Shown: positions 52,644-62,950 of the stretch, piece by piece
How the letters are laid out: every line of letters begins with the position of its first letter
Position numbering within the stretch: position 1 is the stretch's first letter
NCBI RefSeq assembly: GCF_900113605.1
Contig: NZ_FOPY01000015.1
Span: forward strand, 1-64,000
DNA from: Modicisalibacter xianhensis
GTDB taxonomy: Bacteria > Pseudomonadota > Gammaproteobacteria > Pseudomonadales > Halomonadaceae
DNA: 64,000 bases
Reading direction: 5' to 3'
Notes under the pieces: model-generated
Databases searched by the model: none
What the model was told of the DNA's origin: nothing
The model's input: only the letters and a program-made list of their open reading frames with translations
Made by a program: the position numbers and the translations under genes

Positions 52644-52973
52644 TTACTGGCTGGACTGCTGATTCTGCGTGGCGTTCATCGTGTCATCGCTGGCCGGCTC
52701 GGGCATGTTGTCATTACCCGTTCCGGTGTTGATGTTGGTGCCGCTTTCGATATCCGGCGGGTTAGGCGCATCCTTGTTGTGCTCGTTGTCGGCGGCGGGG
52801 TTCTCGGGCATCGCCGTGTCGTTGCCATCCAGCGTCTGTACATCCGCCTCGGAGGCAGTCTCCGGCTGAACCTGGGTGGACTCTTCCGGTGCCGGCTCAT
52901 CCTCGCCACAACCGGCCAGAAGCGCCCCCGACAACGTCAGCGTAGCGAACAGCAGTGTCTTGCGTGTTTCCAT
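52644..52973 (-). CDS. Small acidic lipoprotein, paralogue 3
   Basis: This 109-residue predicted lipoprotein has a signal 'ETRKTLLFATLTLSGALLAGC' almost identical to the one at 52015 and 49765, followed by an Asp/Glu/Asn/Pro-rich disordered body with no domain and a Gln/Ser tail. It is one of four such genes around ahcY. GGAGGAAG precedes the start. Only the export signal is conserved between copies, so the bodies have diverged or been exchanged. Function unknown. Confidence 0.75.
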   Translation of the reverse strand: METRKTLLFATLTLSGALLAGCGEDEPAPEESTQVQPETASEADVQTLDGNDTAMPENPAADNEHNKDAPNPPDIESGTNINTGTGNDNMPEPASDDTMNATQNQQSSQ

Positions 52974-53125
52974 GACTTACTTCCTCCTTTCCATTGGGTG
53001 AGCAAGTCCCCTACGCATTGTTTTTCATGTGCCTTGGCCCAAATCAGGGTAGTTTACTGACAGCCTGAACGCAGCCCCTTGTCCGGTGTTATGCCTATTG
53101 CAGGGTCCGCTGCCGCTCGGCCGAC

Positions 53126-53263
53126 TTACCCCTCTTCCACGCTGGTGCCGGGCTCCCTGTCCATGGTCTCTTCCCCGGGCGGGGCGTCATCGTCGCCACA
53201 CCCGCCCAACAGCCCCACCAATACCAGCAGTACTGCACTCAGAATCGTCTTGCGCTTCAGCAT
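53126..53263 (-). CDS. Very short lipoprotein (45 residues)
   Basis: A 45-codon frame from ATG 53263 to TAA begins 'MLKRKTILSAVLLVLVGLLG', with the lipobox LLGGC, then a short acidic tail 'GDDDAPPGEETMDREP' ending 'GTSVEEG'. AGGAGGAAAC directly precedes the ATG, a strong ribosome site. Charge pattern, hydrophobic core and the C-G-D-D start of the mature part match the larger neighbours, so it is a real small gene and not noise. The mature lipoprotein would have about 24 residues. Confidence 0.7.
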   Translation of the reverse strand: MLKRKTILSAVLLVLVGLLGGCGDDDAPPGEETMDREPGTSVEEG

Positions 53264-53375
53264 GTTTCCTCCTCACCGCCGTCGTCTTGAGTCGCTTCGG
53301 CAAGTCCTGATTGCCTGCCTACCCAGCGTAGTTTGCCCACGTGATGGACGCAGCCCGGTTACGCGAGAACCCACC

Positions 53376-53409
53376 AAAACGACGATACCCCGCACAAGGC
53401 GGGGTATCG
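53376..53409 (-). terminator. Terminator after metK
   Basis: An 11-bp stem (CGATACCCCGC / GCGGGGTATCG, plus reading) with loop ACAAG is followed on the minus strand by TCGTTTTGG. It lies 25 nt past the metK stop. Confidence 0.82.
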
Positions 53410-53433
53410 CTGGCACTGAGCCCGGCGGTGCGT

Positions 53434-54654
53434 CTACAGGCCGGCTGCGGCACGCAGGGCCTCGGCCCTGTCGACCTTTTCCCATGGGAAGGCCAGGAAG
53501 GTCTCGGTATGTTGCTCACCGCTGACATCGGTCCAGGTATAGCTATGCTCGAACGGCTCACGCCCGAAGTGACCGTAGGCCGCCGTCAACTGATACATGG
53601 GGTGCTGCAGGTCGAGCATGTTGGTGATCGCGTAGGGGCGCAGGTCGAAGTGCTCGCGGACCAGCTCGACGATCTTGTCGTCATCGATCCGGCCGGTGCC
53701 GAAGGTATTGACCGATACCGAGGTCGGCTCGGCGACACCGATGGCATAGGACACCTGGATCTCGCACCGGTCGGCCAGGCCTGCAGCAACGACATTCTTG
53801 GCCACGTAGCGCCCGGCATAGGCAGCGCTGCGATCGACCTTGGAGGGGTCCTTGCCGGAGAACGCCCCGCCACCGTGGCGCGCCATGCCGCCATAGGTGT
53901 CGACGATGATCTTGCGCCCGGTCAGGCCGCAGTCGCCTACCGGCCCGCCGATCACGAACTTGCCGGTCGGGTTGATGTGGTAGCGGGTGCGATCGGTCAG
54001 CCACTCGGCCGGCAGCACCTGCTCGATGATCTCGCGCTTGACCATCTTGCGCAGGTCATCCTGATCGATCTCTGGATCGTGCTGGGTCGACAGCACCACC
54101 GCCTCGACCGCCACGGGCTTGCCGTCCTCGCCATAGCGGAAGGTCACCTGGCTCTTGGCGTCGGGCCGCAACCACGGCAGCATGCCCTTCTTGCGCAGCT
54201 CGGCCTGGCGCTCGACCAGGCGATGCGAATAGTGGATCGGCGCCGGCATGTACGACTCGGTCTCATTGGTCGCGTAGCCGAACATCAGCCCCTGGTCCCC
54301 GGCCCCCTGATCTTCCGGCTTGCTGCGGTCCACACCCTGGGCAATGTCCACGCTCTGCTTGCCAATCAGGTTGAGCACGCCGCAGGTTTCGCCATCGAAG
54401 CCGACTTCCGAGGAGTCGTAGCCGATATCCAGGATCACCTTGCGCACCAGTTCCTCCAGATCGACCCAGGCGCTGGTGGTGATCTCGCCGGCAACGATCG
54501 CCACACCGGTCTTGACCATCGTCTCGCAGGCCACGCGTGCCTGCTTGTCGCGAGCGATGATGGCATCGAGTACCGCGTCGGAAATCTGATCGGCGATCTT
54601 GTCCGGATGTCCTTCGGAGACGGATTCGGAAGTGAACAGGGAGTATTCGCTCAT
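53434..54654 (-). CDS. metK: S-adenosylmethionine synthetase
   Basis: This 406-residue enzyme makes S-adenosylmethionine from methionine and ATP. Signatures are '[20 protein letters not shown]' at the N-terminus, '[12 protein letters not shown]' (ATP-binding hexapeptide region), '[19 protein letters not shown]' and '[18 protein letters not shown]'. I chose ATG 54654 with AAGGA upstream; the longer frame is not conserved. With ahcY and metF it completes much of the methyl cycle. I see no SAM riboswitch in front of it. Confidence 0.97.
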   Translation of the reverse strand: MSEYSLFTSESVSEGHPDKIADQISDAVLDAIIARDKQARVACETMVKTGVAIVAGEITTSAWVDLEELVRKVILDIGYDSSEVGFDGETCGVLNLIGKQSVDIAQGVDRSKPEDQGAGDQGLMFGYATNETESYMPAPIHYSHRLVERQAELRKKGMLPWLRPDAKSQVTFRYGEDGKPVAVEAVVLSTQHDPEIDQDDLRKMVKREIIEQVLPAEWLTDRTRYHINPTGKFVIGGPVGDCGLTGRKIIVDTYGGMARHGGGAFSGKDPSKVDRSAAYAGRYVAKNVVAAGLADRCEIQVSYAIGVAEPTSVSVNTFGTGRIDDDKIVELVREHFDLRPYAITNMLDLQHPMYQLTAAYGHFGREPFEHSYTWTDVSGEQHTETFLAFPWEKVDRAEALRAAAGL

Positions 54655-55076
54655 GCGTCCTTGACCCTCTTGGCGTTTACCCGTCTTGGGCGGGATAAGT
54701 GAAACGAAAGGGGGAAAACCGGCGCCGCAGGCCAGTGGCAGGCAGGGGCGAGGCACGACCGGCGTAGAAAAGACGCTGGCCCGGGGGCAGAAGTCTACAC
54801 GCAAGCCCCATCAGTGCCTAGCGAAGCGAGATAGGTTCTCAACGCGGCACGCTCCCTGTCACCGCCATTCGATGCCGCCGCGGGCGTTTCCTCCTCGCAA
54901 CGATAGAAGATAACGCAACGCTTCGCCCGCCTCGTCATTTGATGGATGCCGGTAACTCGGCGACAATAAGCGCCCTGACCCGGCGCCCGCACCCTTCGGG
55001 CGCATTTATAGTCGAACGGGCAGTGCCAGACCCATGGCGCTGCCATTGCTGATTGCCGTAGGCGAGGAGCTATACG
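54655..55076. other. Divergent control region between metK and tktA
   Basis: This 422-bp gap holds the promoters of two housekeeping genes. No supported gene lies here on either strand. A 7-bp hairpin (GCGCCCG / CGGGCGC, 54983-55003) followed by ATTTATAG sits about 75 bp before the tktA start and may lie in its leader. I could not assign a known regulatory RNA. Confidence 0.5.
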
Positions 55077-57071
55077 ATGCCGTCCCGTTTCGAGCTGGCG
55101 AACGCCATCCGCGCGCTGTCCATGGATGCCGTGCAGAAGGCCAAATCCGGTCACCCCGGTGCCCCCATGGGCATGGCCGATATCGCCGAGGTGGTATGGA
55201 ACGACTACCTCAAGCACAACCCGGCCAACCCGCACTGGGCCGACCGCGACCGTTTCGTGCTGTCCAACGGCCACGGTTCCATGCTGCTCTACTCGCTGCT
55301 CCACCTGACCGGCTACGAGCTGACTCTGGAAGACCTGCAGCACTTCCGCCAGTTGCACTCCAAGACGCCGGGCCACCCGGAGCTGGGCTACACACCGGGC
55401 GTGGAAACCACCACTGGCCCGCTGGGTCAGGGCCTGGCCAACGCCGTGGGCATGGCCATCGCCGAGCGCACCCTGGCAGCCCAGTTCAACCAGCCGGGTC
55501 ACGAGATTATCGACCACAACACCTATGTGTTCCTGGGCGATGGCTGCATGATGGAAGGTATCTCCCATGAGGCCTGCTCGCTGGCAGGTACGCAGGGCCT
55601 GGGCAAACTGACCGCTTTCTACGACGATAACGGCATTTCCATCGACGGCGAGGTCGAAGGCTGGTTCACCGACGACACCGCCAAGCGTTTCGAGGCCTAC
55701 GGCTGGCATGTGGTGCCCAACGTCGACGGCCACAACCCGGACGAGATCAAGGCTGCCATCGAGCTGGCGCGCAACCACGACGACCGCCCCAGCCTGATCA
55801 TCTGCAAGACCATCATCGGCTTCGGCGCGCCCAACAAGCAGGGCAGCGAGGAGAGCCACGGCGCCCCGCTGGGCGACGAGGAAGTCGCTGCCGCCCGCCA
55901 GCAGCTGGGCTGGGCCCACGCGCCCTTCCACGTGCCCGAGGAGATCTACCAGGGCTGGGATGCCACCGCGCGCGGCAAGAAGGTCGAGGACGACTGGAAC
56001 GCCCGCTTCGAGCGCTACCAGGAAGCCCACCCGGAACTCGCGCGGGAACTCAAGCGGCGCCTCAAGGGCGAACTGCCCGCCACACTGAAGACCGAGAAGC
56101 TGATCGAGGAAGCTCAGGAGCGCGGCGAGACCCTGGCCACCCGCAAGGCATCGCTGACCTGCCTGAACGAATTCGGTCCGCAACTGCCCGAGCTGTTCGG
56201 TGGTAGTGCCGACCTTGCGCCGTCCAACCTGACCTTCTGGAAGGACGCTCGCGCCATCAATCGTGACCATACCGCCGGCAACTACCTGCACTATGGGGTG
56301 CGCGAGTTCGGCATGGGCGCGATCATGAACGGTATCAGTGCACACGGTGGGTTCATTCCCTACGGGGCGACCTTCCTGACGTTCATGGAGTACATGCACA
56401 ACGCGGTGCGCCTGGCGGCGTTCATGCATCGTCAGGCGATCTACGTGTTCACCCACGACTCCATCGGTCTCGGCGAGGATGGCCCGACCCACCAGCCGAT
56501 CGAGCAGATGGGCGCGCTGCGTTCCACGCCCAATCTGTCGACCTGGCGTCCGGCCGATGCCGTCGAGACAGCGGCTGCCTGGCATTCCGCCCTGCATCGT
56601 CGTGGCGCCCCCACGGCGCTGGTCCTGTCGCGCCAGAACCTGCCCCACCAGCAGCGCGACAAGCATCAGCTGGCCGATATCCAGCGCGGCGGCTATGTGC
56701 TCAAGGACAGCGATGAGCCGGCCGAGGTGATCCTGATCGCCACCGGCTCCGAAGTCGCCCTGGCCATGGATGCTGCCGATGCGCTGGAAGCCAAGGGCAA
56801 GGCGGTGCGCGTGGTGTCGATGCCCTCTACCGATACCTTCGAGGCCCAGCCGCAAAGCTACCGTGACAGCGTGCTGCCGCCGAGCCAGCGCAAGCGTGTG
56901 GCCATCGAGGCCAGCCACTACGCCTACTGGTACAAGTACGTGGGTCTCGACGGACGCGTCATTGCCATGGATCGCTTCGGCGAGTCGGCCCCGGCGGCGG
57001 ACCTGTTCAAGTACTTCGGTTTCACCGTGGATAACGTGGTCGAACAGGTCGAGCAGTTGCTCGCCGAGTAA
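55077..57071 (+). CDS. tktA: Transketolase
   Basis: This 664-residue thiamine-diphosphate enzyme of the pentose phosphate pathway matches E. coli TktA in length. Visible motifs are '[19 protein letters not shown]' (substrate His), the ThDP/Mg loop '[20 protein letters not shown]', 'DDNGISIDG', '[14 protein letters not shown]' (catalytic Glu) and '[19 protein letters not shown]'. GGAG precedes the start. A large antisense frame opposite it is an artefact of GC-rich codon use. A strong terminator follows. Confidence 0.97.
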   Translation: MPSRFELANAIRALSMDAVQKAKSGHPGAPMGMADIAEVVWNDYLKHNPANPHWADRDRFVLSNGHGSMLLYSLLHLTGYELTLEDLQHFRQLHSKTPGHPELGYTPGVETTTGPLGQGLANAVGMAIAERTLAAQFNQPGHEIIDHNTYVFLGDGCMMEGISHEACSLAGTQGLGKLTAFYDDNGISIDGEVEGWFTDDTAKRFEAYGWHVVPNVDGHNPDEIKAAIELARNHDDRPSLIICKTIIGFGAPNKQGSEESHGAPLGDEEVAAARQQLGWAHAPFHVPEEIYQGWDATARGKKVEDDWNARFERYQEAHPELARELKRRLKGELPATLKTEKLIEEAQERGETLATRKASLTCLNEFGPQLPELFGGSADLAPSNLTFWKDARAINRDHTAGNYLHYGVREFGMGAIMNGISAHGGFIPYGATFLTFMEYMHNAVRLAAFMHRQAIYVFTHDSIGLGEDGPTHQPIEQMGALRSTPNLSTWRPADAVETAAAWHSALHRRGAPTALVLSRQNLPHQQRDKHQLADIQRGGYVLKDSDEPAEVILIATGSEVALAMDAADALEAKGKAVRVVSMPSTDTFEAQPQSYRDSVLPPSQRKRVAIEASHYAYWYKYVGLDGRVIAMDRFGESAPAADLFKYFGFTVDNVVEQVEQLLAE

Positions 57072-57106
57072 TTCCGGTACGTCTGAATCCAGTCTTTCAG
57101 GCCCTC

Positions 57107-57141
57107 AATGGCACGGCGCATGTCGTGCCATTTTTATTTGC
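57107..57141 (+). terminator. Terminator after tktA
   Basis: The arms AATGGCACG and CGTGCCATT form a 9-bp stem with an 8-nt loop, followed by TTTTATTTG. It lies 35 nt past the tktA stop. Confidence 0.88.
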
Positions 57142-57276
57142 CCGTTCCAGACGGTCTTCCCGAGCCAGTGTAAAGCGCGTCGACTTGATGTGGCTCAACG
57201 CCTGGTGCTTGACCCATGTGCAGGACAAAGCCGGTATGTTTCGAGGTATCGATGGCTGTGAATCGGAAGACCTGTC

Positions 57277-57612
57277 ATGAGCAAGAAGCATCGTCCCGGC
57301 GTGAAAGAGGCCCACCTTGTGGTCAGGAAGCTACGTCTCTCTCCTGGCGATGAAACCTGCCGCCGTCAGGCCCTGGAGGAAATCGACGCCCTGCTGGGCA
57401 TGGACGAAGTCCGCTATGACGTGCAACGAAGTATGCTACGGCTTGCCTACGATGCTTCACGTCTAGGCATCGAGTGCATCGAAGCCGTTCTACACGAGCA
57501 CGGCCTGTCGCTGAGCCGTGACTGGTGGAATCGCGTCAAGCTGGAGCATTATCGTTTCGTCGACCAGAACACCAAGGACAATGCCGTGAAGGAGCCCTGG
57601 AGCTGCCATTAA
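57277..57612 (+). CDS. Small HMA-like protein of unknown function
   Basis: This 111-residue protein has a core 'LVVRKLRLSPGDETCRRQAL', 'MDEVRYDVQRSMLRLAYDAS' and 'GIECIEAVLHEHGLSLSRDW', which follows the beta-alpha-beta-beta-alpha order of ferredoxin-like heavy-metal-associated (HMA) domains. The CxxC metal motif is missing; a single Cys stands where it would begin. It ends 'KEPWSCH'. It could be a degenerate metallochaperone or a protein-binding domain. Alone, between the tktA terminator and the convergent hydroxylase gene. A weak ribosome site only. Confidence 0.65.
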   Translation: MSKKHRPGVKEAHLVVRKLRLSPGDETCRRQALEEIDALLGMDEVRYDVQRSMLRLAYDASRLGIECIEAVLHEHGLSLSRDWWNRVKLEHYRFVDQNTKDNAVKEPWSCH

Positions 57613-57673
57613 GCCTCAGGCCCATGCAGGCTACTGCGAAACCGGCTTTATTGTGTAATGGAACGTCGTCGAC

Positions 57674-58864
57674 TCAGTGCGCATCCCGCAGCAGGTAGTG
57701 CTCCAGCCCCCAGCGCAGCGGGCCCACCTGCCTGGCCAGCCCCAGTGCAGCCTGGCGTACGAAACGCGCCGGTGGGCGTTGATCGCCGTACAAAGACACG
57801 ACGGCCTGCGACGCCAGCCACAAGGGTCGGGTAGCGCGCAGATGGGTGCGCTCGTAGGCGGATAAAAGGGTGGATGAGCCAATATCCTGGCCCCGGCGAT
57901 GCGCCAGGGAAATCTCACGCACCAACCGGTGCACGCTGGCGAGTCCGACGTTGAAGCCATGCGCAGTGGCAGGATGCAGGCCGATCGCGGCATCGCCGAT
58001 CAGGGCGAGACGCTCCGCGGCCAGACGCTGCGCATAACCGACCCACAACGGATAGCCATGCAGCTCACCGACACGCTGCATGTCGCCCAGACAATGTCGG
58101 TAGAAGCCACTGACTGCTGCCGAGAAGGCATCGTCATCAAGCACCTCCAGCCGCTCGGCCTCCGCCGGTGTCAGTGTCATCACCACCGAAGACGATTGAT
58201 CGTTCAGGGGTAACAGGGCCAGTGCTCGTTCATAACCGAACCACGACCAGGTCATCTCGCCATGCGGGCGCTCGTGGGCCATGCGACACACCAGCACTTT
58301 ACGCCCCGTGTCCTCGAGGTGTGCAGGGAGCCCTGCCATGCGGCGCGTGGCGGATAGACGCCCATCAGCCGCCACGACCAGCCGCGCACTGAGCCGACTG
58401 CCGTCATCAAGGCGCAGGGTGCGCGCCCCGGACGTTGTCTCTAGCGCACTCACTCCTTTGCCAGTGATCAGCGTGATGCGCGAATCGGCCAAGGCGGCTT
58501 CGAAGGCAGCCCGCCGGATCACCCGATTGGGAACGAGCTGGCCGATGGTTTGTGACGCCGCGCGTTCCGATCCGGCCAGGGTCATGCCCTGCGGGGCCTC
58601 GCCATTGTAGAGCCGCGCCTCGCGGATCGGTGCCACGCTCTGGGTATCGATGCGCTGCCAGATACCGGCCCAGGCGAGTTGGCGGCGTGAGGTATGGGTT
58701 AGGGCGATTTCACGGCCATCGTCTCCCGGAGCCGCCAGGGCATGGTACGGGGCGCGATCGACCACGCTCACCGACAGGCCCAGCGCCGCCAGCTCCACCG
58801 CCAGGCAAAGTCCCGCCGGGCCGGCCCCAACGATCGCCACGTCCGCTATCGTGTGTTCCGGCAT
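57674..58864 (-). CDS. ubiM: UbiM-like FAD-dependent ubiquinone hydroxylase
   Basis: This 396-residue flavoprotein monooxygenase of the UbiH/UbiF/UbiM group has an N-terminal 'VAIVGAGPAGLCLAVELAAL' FAD motif, the 'DGREIALTHTSRRQL' stretch, and the second FAD motif 'LALIGDAAIGLHPATAHGFN'. The 'HPATAHGFN' form, rather than the 'HPVAGQGFN' of UbiH and UbiF, points to UbiM, which hydroxylates the demethoxyubiquinol ring. I chose ATG 58864, with AAGGAG upstream. It stands alone, away from other ubi genes. UbiF or UbiH function cannot be excluded. Confidence 0.78.
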   Translation of the reverse strand: MPEHTIADVAIVGAGPAGLCLAVELAALGLSVSVVDRAPYHALAAPGDDGREIALTHTSRRQLAWAGIWQRIDTQSVAPIREARLYNGEAPQGMTLAGSERAASQTIGQLVPNRVIRRAAFEAALADSRITLITGKGVSALETTSGARTLRLDDGSRLSARLVVAADGRLSATRRMAGLPAHLEDTGRKVLVCRMAHERPHGEMTWSWFGYERALALLPLNDQSSSVVMTLTPAEAERLEVLDDDAFSAAVSGFYRHCLGDMQRVGELHGYPLWVGYAQRLAAERLALIGDAAIGLHPATAHGFNVGLASVHRLVREISLAHRRGQDIGSSTLLSAYERTHLRATRPLWLASQAVVSLYGDQRPPARFVRQAALGLARQVGPLRWGLEHYLLRDAH

Positions 58865-58974
58865 GCCATGTTCTCCTTGCACCGCTCGTCGTCAGTCACC
58901 GTGGGTCTGGCCGCTCATGATACGCCCAGCCCCTCGTGGCGACCACGACCGGTGACGATCGACCGCGCTTACAA

Positions 58975-59003
58975 CAAAAACGGCCCGGCAAGGCCGGGCC
59001 GTT
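58975..59003 (-). terminator. Terminator after fbaB
   Basis: An 11-bp stem (AACGGCCCGGC / GCCGGGCCGTT) with loop AAG is followed on the minus strand by TTTTTGTTG. It lies 22 nt past the fbaB stop. Confidence 0.85.
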
Positions 59004-59025
59004 GGGACCTGATCGGTATCATCCA

Positions 59026-60078
59026 TCAGGCGATGGTGATGTCCTTCGACAGGTAGACGTCCTGAATGGCGTTGAGTAGTTCGACGCCCTCCTTCATCGG
59101 CTTCTGGAAGGCTTTGCGACCGGAAATCAGACCCATGCCGCCGGCACGCTTGTTGATCACTGCCGTGCGCACGGCTTCACCGAGGTCCGAGTGTCCCTTG
59201 GAGCCGCCGCCCGAGTTGATCAGGCCGGCACGGCCCATGAAGCAGTTGGCCACCTGATAGCGGGCCAGGTCGATGGGGTGGTCCGAGGTCAGCTCGTCGT
59301 AGACCTTGTCGTGGGTATGCCCGAAGCCGATCGTGCGATAGCCCTGGTTGGTCTCGGCCAGCTTCTGCTTGACGATATCGGCCTTGATGGTTGCCGCCAT
59401 GTGAATGGCCTGGCCGGTCAAGTCGGAGGACACATGATAGTCGGTGCCATCTTTCTTGAACTCGGGATTGCGCAGGTACGACCACAGCACCGTGACCATG
59501 CCCAGCTCATGGGCACGCTCGAAGGCCTCGCTGACCTCCTGGATCTGGCGGCGGCAGTCGGGCGAGCCGTAATAGATGGTGGCGCCGACAGCAACGCAGC
59601 CCATATCGTGCGCCTGCTCCACCTGGGCGAACATCGTCTGGTCGTAGATTGCCGGATACGTCAGTGTCTCGTTGTGGTTGAGCTTGAGCATCATCGGAAT
59701 CTTGTGAGCATAGCGCCGCGCCACGGACGACAGCACGCCCAAGGTCGAGGCCACGCAATTGCAGCCGCCCTCGATGGCCAGTTCGACGATATTCTTGGGA
59801 TCGAAATACAGCGGGTTGGGTGCAAACGAGGCACCGGCCGAGTGCTCGATCCCCTGATCCACCGGCAAGATCCCGAGGTAACCGGTGCCGGCCAGCCGAC
59901 CGTGATTGAACAGGGTCTGCATGTTGCGCAGTACATGCGGGCTACGGTCATTGTCGATCAGCACCCGATCGACGTAGTCAGGGCCGGGCAGGTACAGGTC
60001 TTCCTTCCTGAAGCCGCTACACGTGTGATTCAGTAGGTTGTCGGCCTCGTCCCCCAGAAGCTTGGCAAAATCGGTCAT
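59026..60078 (-). CDS. fbaB: Class I fructose-bisphosphate aldolase (DhnA type)
   Basis: This 350-residue Schiff-base aldolase of the archaeal/DhnA type (FbaB) shows '[17 protein letters not shown]', '[11 protein letters not shown]', '[20 protein letters not shown]', the region of the catalytic lysine '[12 protein letters not shown]', and the phosphate-binding '[14 protein letters not shown]'. It cleaves fructose-1,6-bisphosphate, or makes it in gluconeogenesis. ATG 60078 has GGAGGAG upstream; the longer frame is unsupported. The close position to tktA suggests central carbon functions gathered here, without forming an operon. Confidence 0.93.
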   Translation of the reverse strand: MTDFAKLLGDEADNLLNHTCSGFRKEDLYLPGPDYVDRVLIDNDRSPHVLRNMQTLFNHGRLAGTGYLGILPVDQGIEHSAGASFAPNPLYFDPKNIVELAIEGGCNCVASTLGVLSSVARRYAHKIPMMLKLNHNETLTYPAIYDQTMFAQVEQAHDMGCVAVGATIYYGSPDCRRQIQEVSEAFERAHELGMVTVLWSYLRNPEFKKDGTDYHVSSDLTGQAIHMAATIKADIVKQKLAETNQGYRTIGFGHTHDKVYDELTSDHPIDLARYQVANCFMGRAGLINSGGGSKGHSDLGEAVRTAVINKRAGGMGLISGRKAFQKPMKEGVELLNAIQDVYLSKDITIA

Positions 60079-60327
60079 CGTCCTGGTCTCCTCCCTTTGA
60101 ATGAACATTGCTTCCCGCAACGACCGGCATCGTATGCCGTCCTTCATCTTGAAGGTAAACGGCGCCGCGCTCAACTTTACGCTCCATGACATACCGCCGC
60201 GACACCCGTGTGCCGCAGCCAGGGATCGTCAGGCATAAATTTCTCGATGCGAGGCGCCTATTGAGCGTAGCGGATAAACCCCGATGAATGGAGTGTCCAC
60301 GACACTAAACCCGACGATTTCGCGAGA

Positions 60328-61737
60328 TCAATCCTCCGCCAACGCGGGCAACAATACCTTGACCTTGCGTGTCAGCGTGTTGCGCCCCCAACCCAGCAAC
60401 TCGGCCGCCTCGCCCTTGCGGCCCCCGGTATGCTTGAGCGCCGTCTCGATGAGAATGCGCTCGAAGTCGGGGACCGCCTCCTCCAGCAAGTGTGTATGTC
60501 CGGCAGCCAGCGCCCGGTCGGCCCACTCGCGGAAGGCGCTACGCCAATCGCCACTGGCCGCCTCGGTGCCCTCGACGTCGCGCAATTCCGGCGGCAGGTC
60601 ATCGACCAGCACTTCACGCCCCGAAGCCATCACCGTCAGCCAGCGGCAAGTATTTTCCAACTGGCGAACGTTGCCCGGCCACGGCAGGCGAGTCAGATGT
60701 TCCTCGGCATCCTTGGTCAGCACCTTGGTCTCGGTGGCAAGTTCCTTGGCTGCCTCCGCCAGGAAGTGCTGGGCCAGGCGTGGTATATCCTCACGCCGCT
60801 CCGCCAGGCGCGGCAGGTGAACCCGGATCACATTGAGGCGGTGAAACAGATCCTCGCGGAAACGCCCTTCCCCGACCAGCCGCTCGAGGTTCTGGTGGGT
60901 GGCGGCGATGATTCGCACATCAACCCTGACCGGCGTGTGCCCACCGACACGGTAGAATTCACCGTCGGCCAGCACACGCAGTAACCGGGTCTGGGTATCG
61001 GGTGGCATGTCACCGATCTCGTCGAGGAACAGCGTACCGCCATCGGCCTGCTCGAAACGGCCGCGACGTTGTGCGGTTGCTCCGGTGAACGCGCCCTTCT
61101 CGTGACCGAACAGCTCGGATTCCATCAGGTCCTTGGGGATCGCCGCCATGTTCAGGGCGATGAACGGATTCGCGCGACGCGGGCTGTGCTGATGCAGCGC
61201 CTGAGCCACCCGCTCCTTGCCGGTGCCCGACTCACCATTGATCAGCACGGTGATATGCGATTGCGACAACCGGCCGATAGCCCGAAAGACCTCTTGCATG
61301 GCCGGCGCCTCGCCGATGATCTCGGCGGACAACCCTTCCGGCACCGCCGCCGGCGCGCGGCGTTCGCGAGCATGCGCTACCGCGCGTCGCACGAGCGCCA
61401 GGGCGTCATCCACGTCGAAGGGCTTGGGCAGGTACTCGAAGGCCCCGCCCTGATAGGAAGCCACTGCGCTGTCCAGGTCGGAATGCGCGGTCATCACGAT
61501 GACCGGCATGTCCGGATTGCTCTCGCGAATCCGGGCCAGCAACTCGAGGCCATCTAGCCCCGGCATGCGGATATCGGTGAGCAGCACATCGGGAGGATGG
61601 CGCAGGATGTCGTCGAGCGCGGTATCGGCACGGTCGAAGCTTTGTACCTCGAGATCCGGCTGTGCCAAGGCGCGCTCGAGTACCCAGCGAATGGCTCGGT
61701 CGTCGTCGACGATCACGATGCGGGCGGTGTCGGTCAT
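60328..61737 (-). CDS. ntrC: Nitrogen regulation response regulator NtrC
   Basis: This 469-residue sigma-54 activator has a receiver (D55 in 'LLTDIRMPG'), an AAA+ domain with Walker A GESGTGKE (168-175) and GAFTGA (215-220), '[18 protein letters not shown]', and a C-terminal Fis-type DNA-binding domain ('[20 protein letters not shown]'). The length equals E. coli NtrC. It activates glnA, the ntrBC operon itself and nitrogen-scavenging genes when phosphorylated by NtrB. It follows ntrB after 63 nt, and a GAGGC-type ribosome site precedes it. Confidence 0.96.
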   Translation of the reverse strand: MTDTARIVIVDDDRAIRWVLERALAQPDLEVQSFDRADTALDDILRHPPDVLLTDIRMPGLDGLELLARIRESNPDMPVIVMTAHSDLDSAVASYQGGAFEYLPKPFDVDDALALVRRAVAHARERRAPAAVPEGLSAEIIGEAPAMQEVFRAIGRLSQSHITVLINGESGTGKERVAQALHQHSPRRANPFIALNMAAIPKDLMESELFGHEKGAFTGATAQRRGRFEQADGGTLFLDEIGDMPPDTQTRLLRVLADGEFYRVGGHTPVRVDVRIIAATHQNLERLVGEGRFREDLFHRLNVIRVHLPRLAERREDIPRLAQHFLAEAAKELATETKVLTKDAEEHLTRLPWPGNVRQLENTCRWLTVMASGREVLVDDLPPELRDVEGTEAASGDWRSAFREWADRALAAGHTHLLEEAVPDFERILIETALKHTGGRKGEAAELLGWGRNTLTRKVKVLLPALAED

Positions 61738-61801
61738 AGGGCCTCCAGCGGACGAGCGGAGCGCACGGCGGGCAAGTGTGGAATGGTAATGGCCAGTCTC
61801 A

Positions 61802-62857
61802 TCAATGCGTCTCCATCGGAATCATCAAACGAAATTCGGTACAGCCAGGGTGCGAGTCGCACTCGATCAGGCCCTGGTGCTGGTGAAGGATCGACTGCGC
61901 GATGGACAGCCCCAGGCCACTGCCTTCGGCACGTCCCGATACCATGGGAAAGAACAGGGTTTCACGCAGGTTGGCAGGAATGCCCGGGCCGTTGTCGATG
62001 ACCGCCACCTCACAGACCAGCCGGTGACGCTCGGCACCCAGGGTGAATTGGCGACGCGCCCGGGTGCGCAGGATCAATTGCGGATGCTCGGTATCGTTTT
62101 CTTCCATGGCCTGCACGGCATTGCGCGCCACATTGAGTACCGCCTGGATCAGTTGGGCGTCGTCGCCACGCAGCTCGGGCAGGCTGGGGTCGTAGTCGCG
62201 CACGTAGTCCACGCGCGGGTGTTCCGCCTCGAGCAACGCCCGGACACGCTCGAGCACCTGGTGGATGTTGAGCGGCTCGTGATGCACGAGGTTGTTGGGC
62301 CCCAGCATACGGTCGACCAGATCGCGCAGCCGGTCGGCTTCCTCGACGATGATGCGGGTAAACTCCGCCAGTTGCGGGTTGGGCAGGTCGCGCTCGAGCA
62401 GTTGCGCCGCGCCACGAATACCACCTAGAGGATTCTTGATTTCGTGAGCCAGGCCACGGGACAGTACCTTGATGGTTTCCTGGCGGGCGATCAGCGCTTC
62501 CTCGCGGGAAATTCGCATCAGGCGATCGCGTGGCTCGATCTCCAGCAGCAGCTCGTTCTCGTCCAGTGGTGTCACGGTAAAGTCCACCGTGGTTGCCTCG
62601 CCACCGGGCAGAATCAGTACCGCTTCGCGCTGGGTAAAAGGATGCTGCTCGCTCAGGGCCTTGCCCAACAGTTCGGCGACGGCGCCGTTCTCACCATCCA
62701 GGCTGTCGAGCCTGGTCCCTTGCACGCGGCTCAGGCTAACGGCCAGCAACGCCTCGGCTGCCGGGTTCAACCAGTTCACGCGTAACGCCCCGTCCAGCGT
62801 CACTACGGCGGTGGTCAGATGTTCCAGCAAGCGTTGATACATGGCCTTGTTCCGCAT
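61802..62857 (-). CDS. ntrB: Nitrogen regulation sensor kinase NtrB
   Basis: This 351-residue cytoplasmic histidine kinase has no TM helices: PAS domain (about 8-115), DHp with H138 ('RGLAHEIKNPLGGIRGAAQL') and HATPase ('NVARNAVQAM', 'DNGPGIPANLRETLFFPMVS', 'GSGLGLSIAQS'). It phosphorylates NtrC under nitrogen limitation and is controlled by PII. AGGGAAG precedes the ATG. An NtrC enhancer and a sigma-54 promoter lie directly upstream, so the operon is self-activating. Confidence 0.96.
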   Translation of the reverse strand: MRNKAMYQRLLEHLTTAVVTLDGALRVNWLNPAAEALLAVSLSRVQGTRLDSLDGENGAVAELLGKALSEQHPFTQREAVLILPGGEATTVDFTVTPLDENELLLEIEPRDRLMRISREEALIARQETIKVLSRGLAHEIKNPLGGIRGAAQLLERDLPNPQLAEFTRIIVEEADRLRDLVDRMLGPNNLVHHEPLNIHQVLERVRALLEAEHPRVDYVRDYDPSLPELRGDDAQLIQAVLNVARNAVQAMEENDTEHPQLILRTRARRQFTLGAERHRLVCEVAVIDNGPGIPANLRETLFFPMVSGRAEGSGLGLSIAQSILHQHQGLIECDSHPGCTEFRLMIPMETH

Positions 62858-62882
62858 AATGGCTTCCCTTCGGATTAGTCAT

Positions 62883-62898
62883 TGCAAGAAGCGCGCCA
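62883..62898 (-). promoter_or_regulatory. Sigma-54 promoter of ntrBC
   Basis: On the minus strand TGGCGCGCTTCTTGCA matches the -24/-12 consensus TGGCACG-N4-TTGCA at all but one fixed base. Transcription would begin near 62873, 16 nt before the ntrB ATG. The ideal NtrC site is centred about 86 bp upstream of that point. Confidence 0.8.
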
Positions 62899-62950
62899 TC
62901 TGGAAATGCAGCGTGTTTTACGGGATTGGCGAGATGGCACGCGACCACAA

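Noticed and set aside
54655-54830. SAM riboswitch in front of metK
   Set aside because: No SAM aptamer core or matching stems could be found on the minus strand.
54795-56918. A 707-residue minus-strand frame opposite tktA
   Set aside because: It is the mirror of the transketolase gene in a GC-rich genome, has no known domain or ribosome site, and spans the metK/tktA control region.
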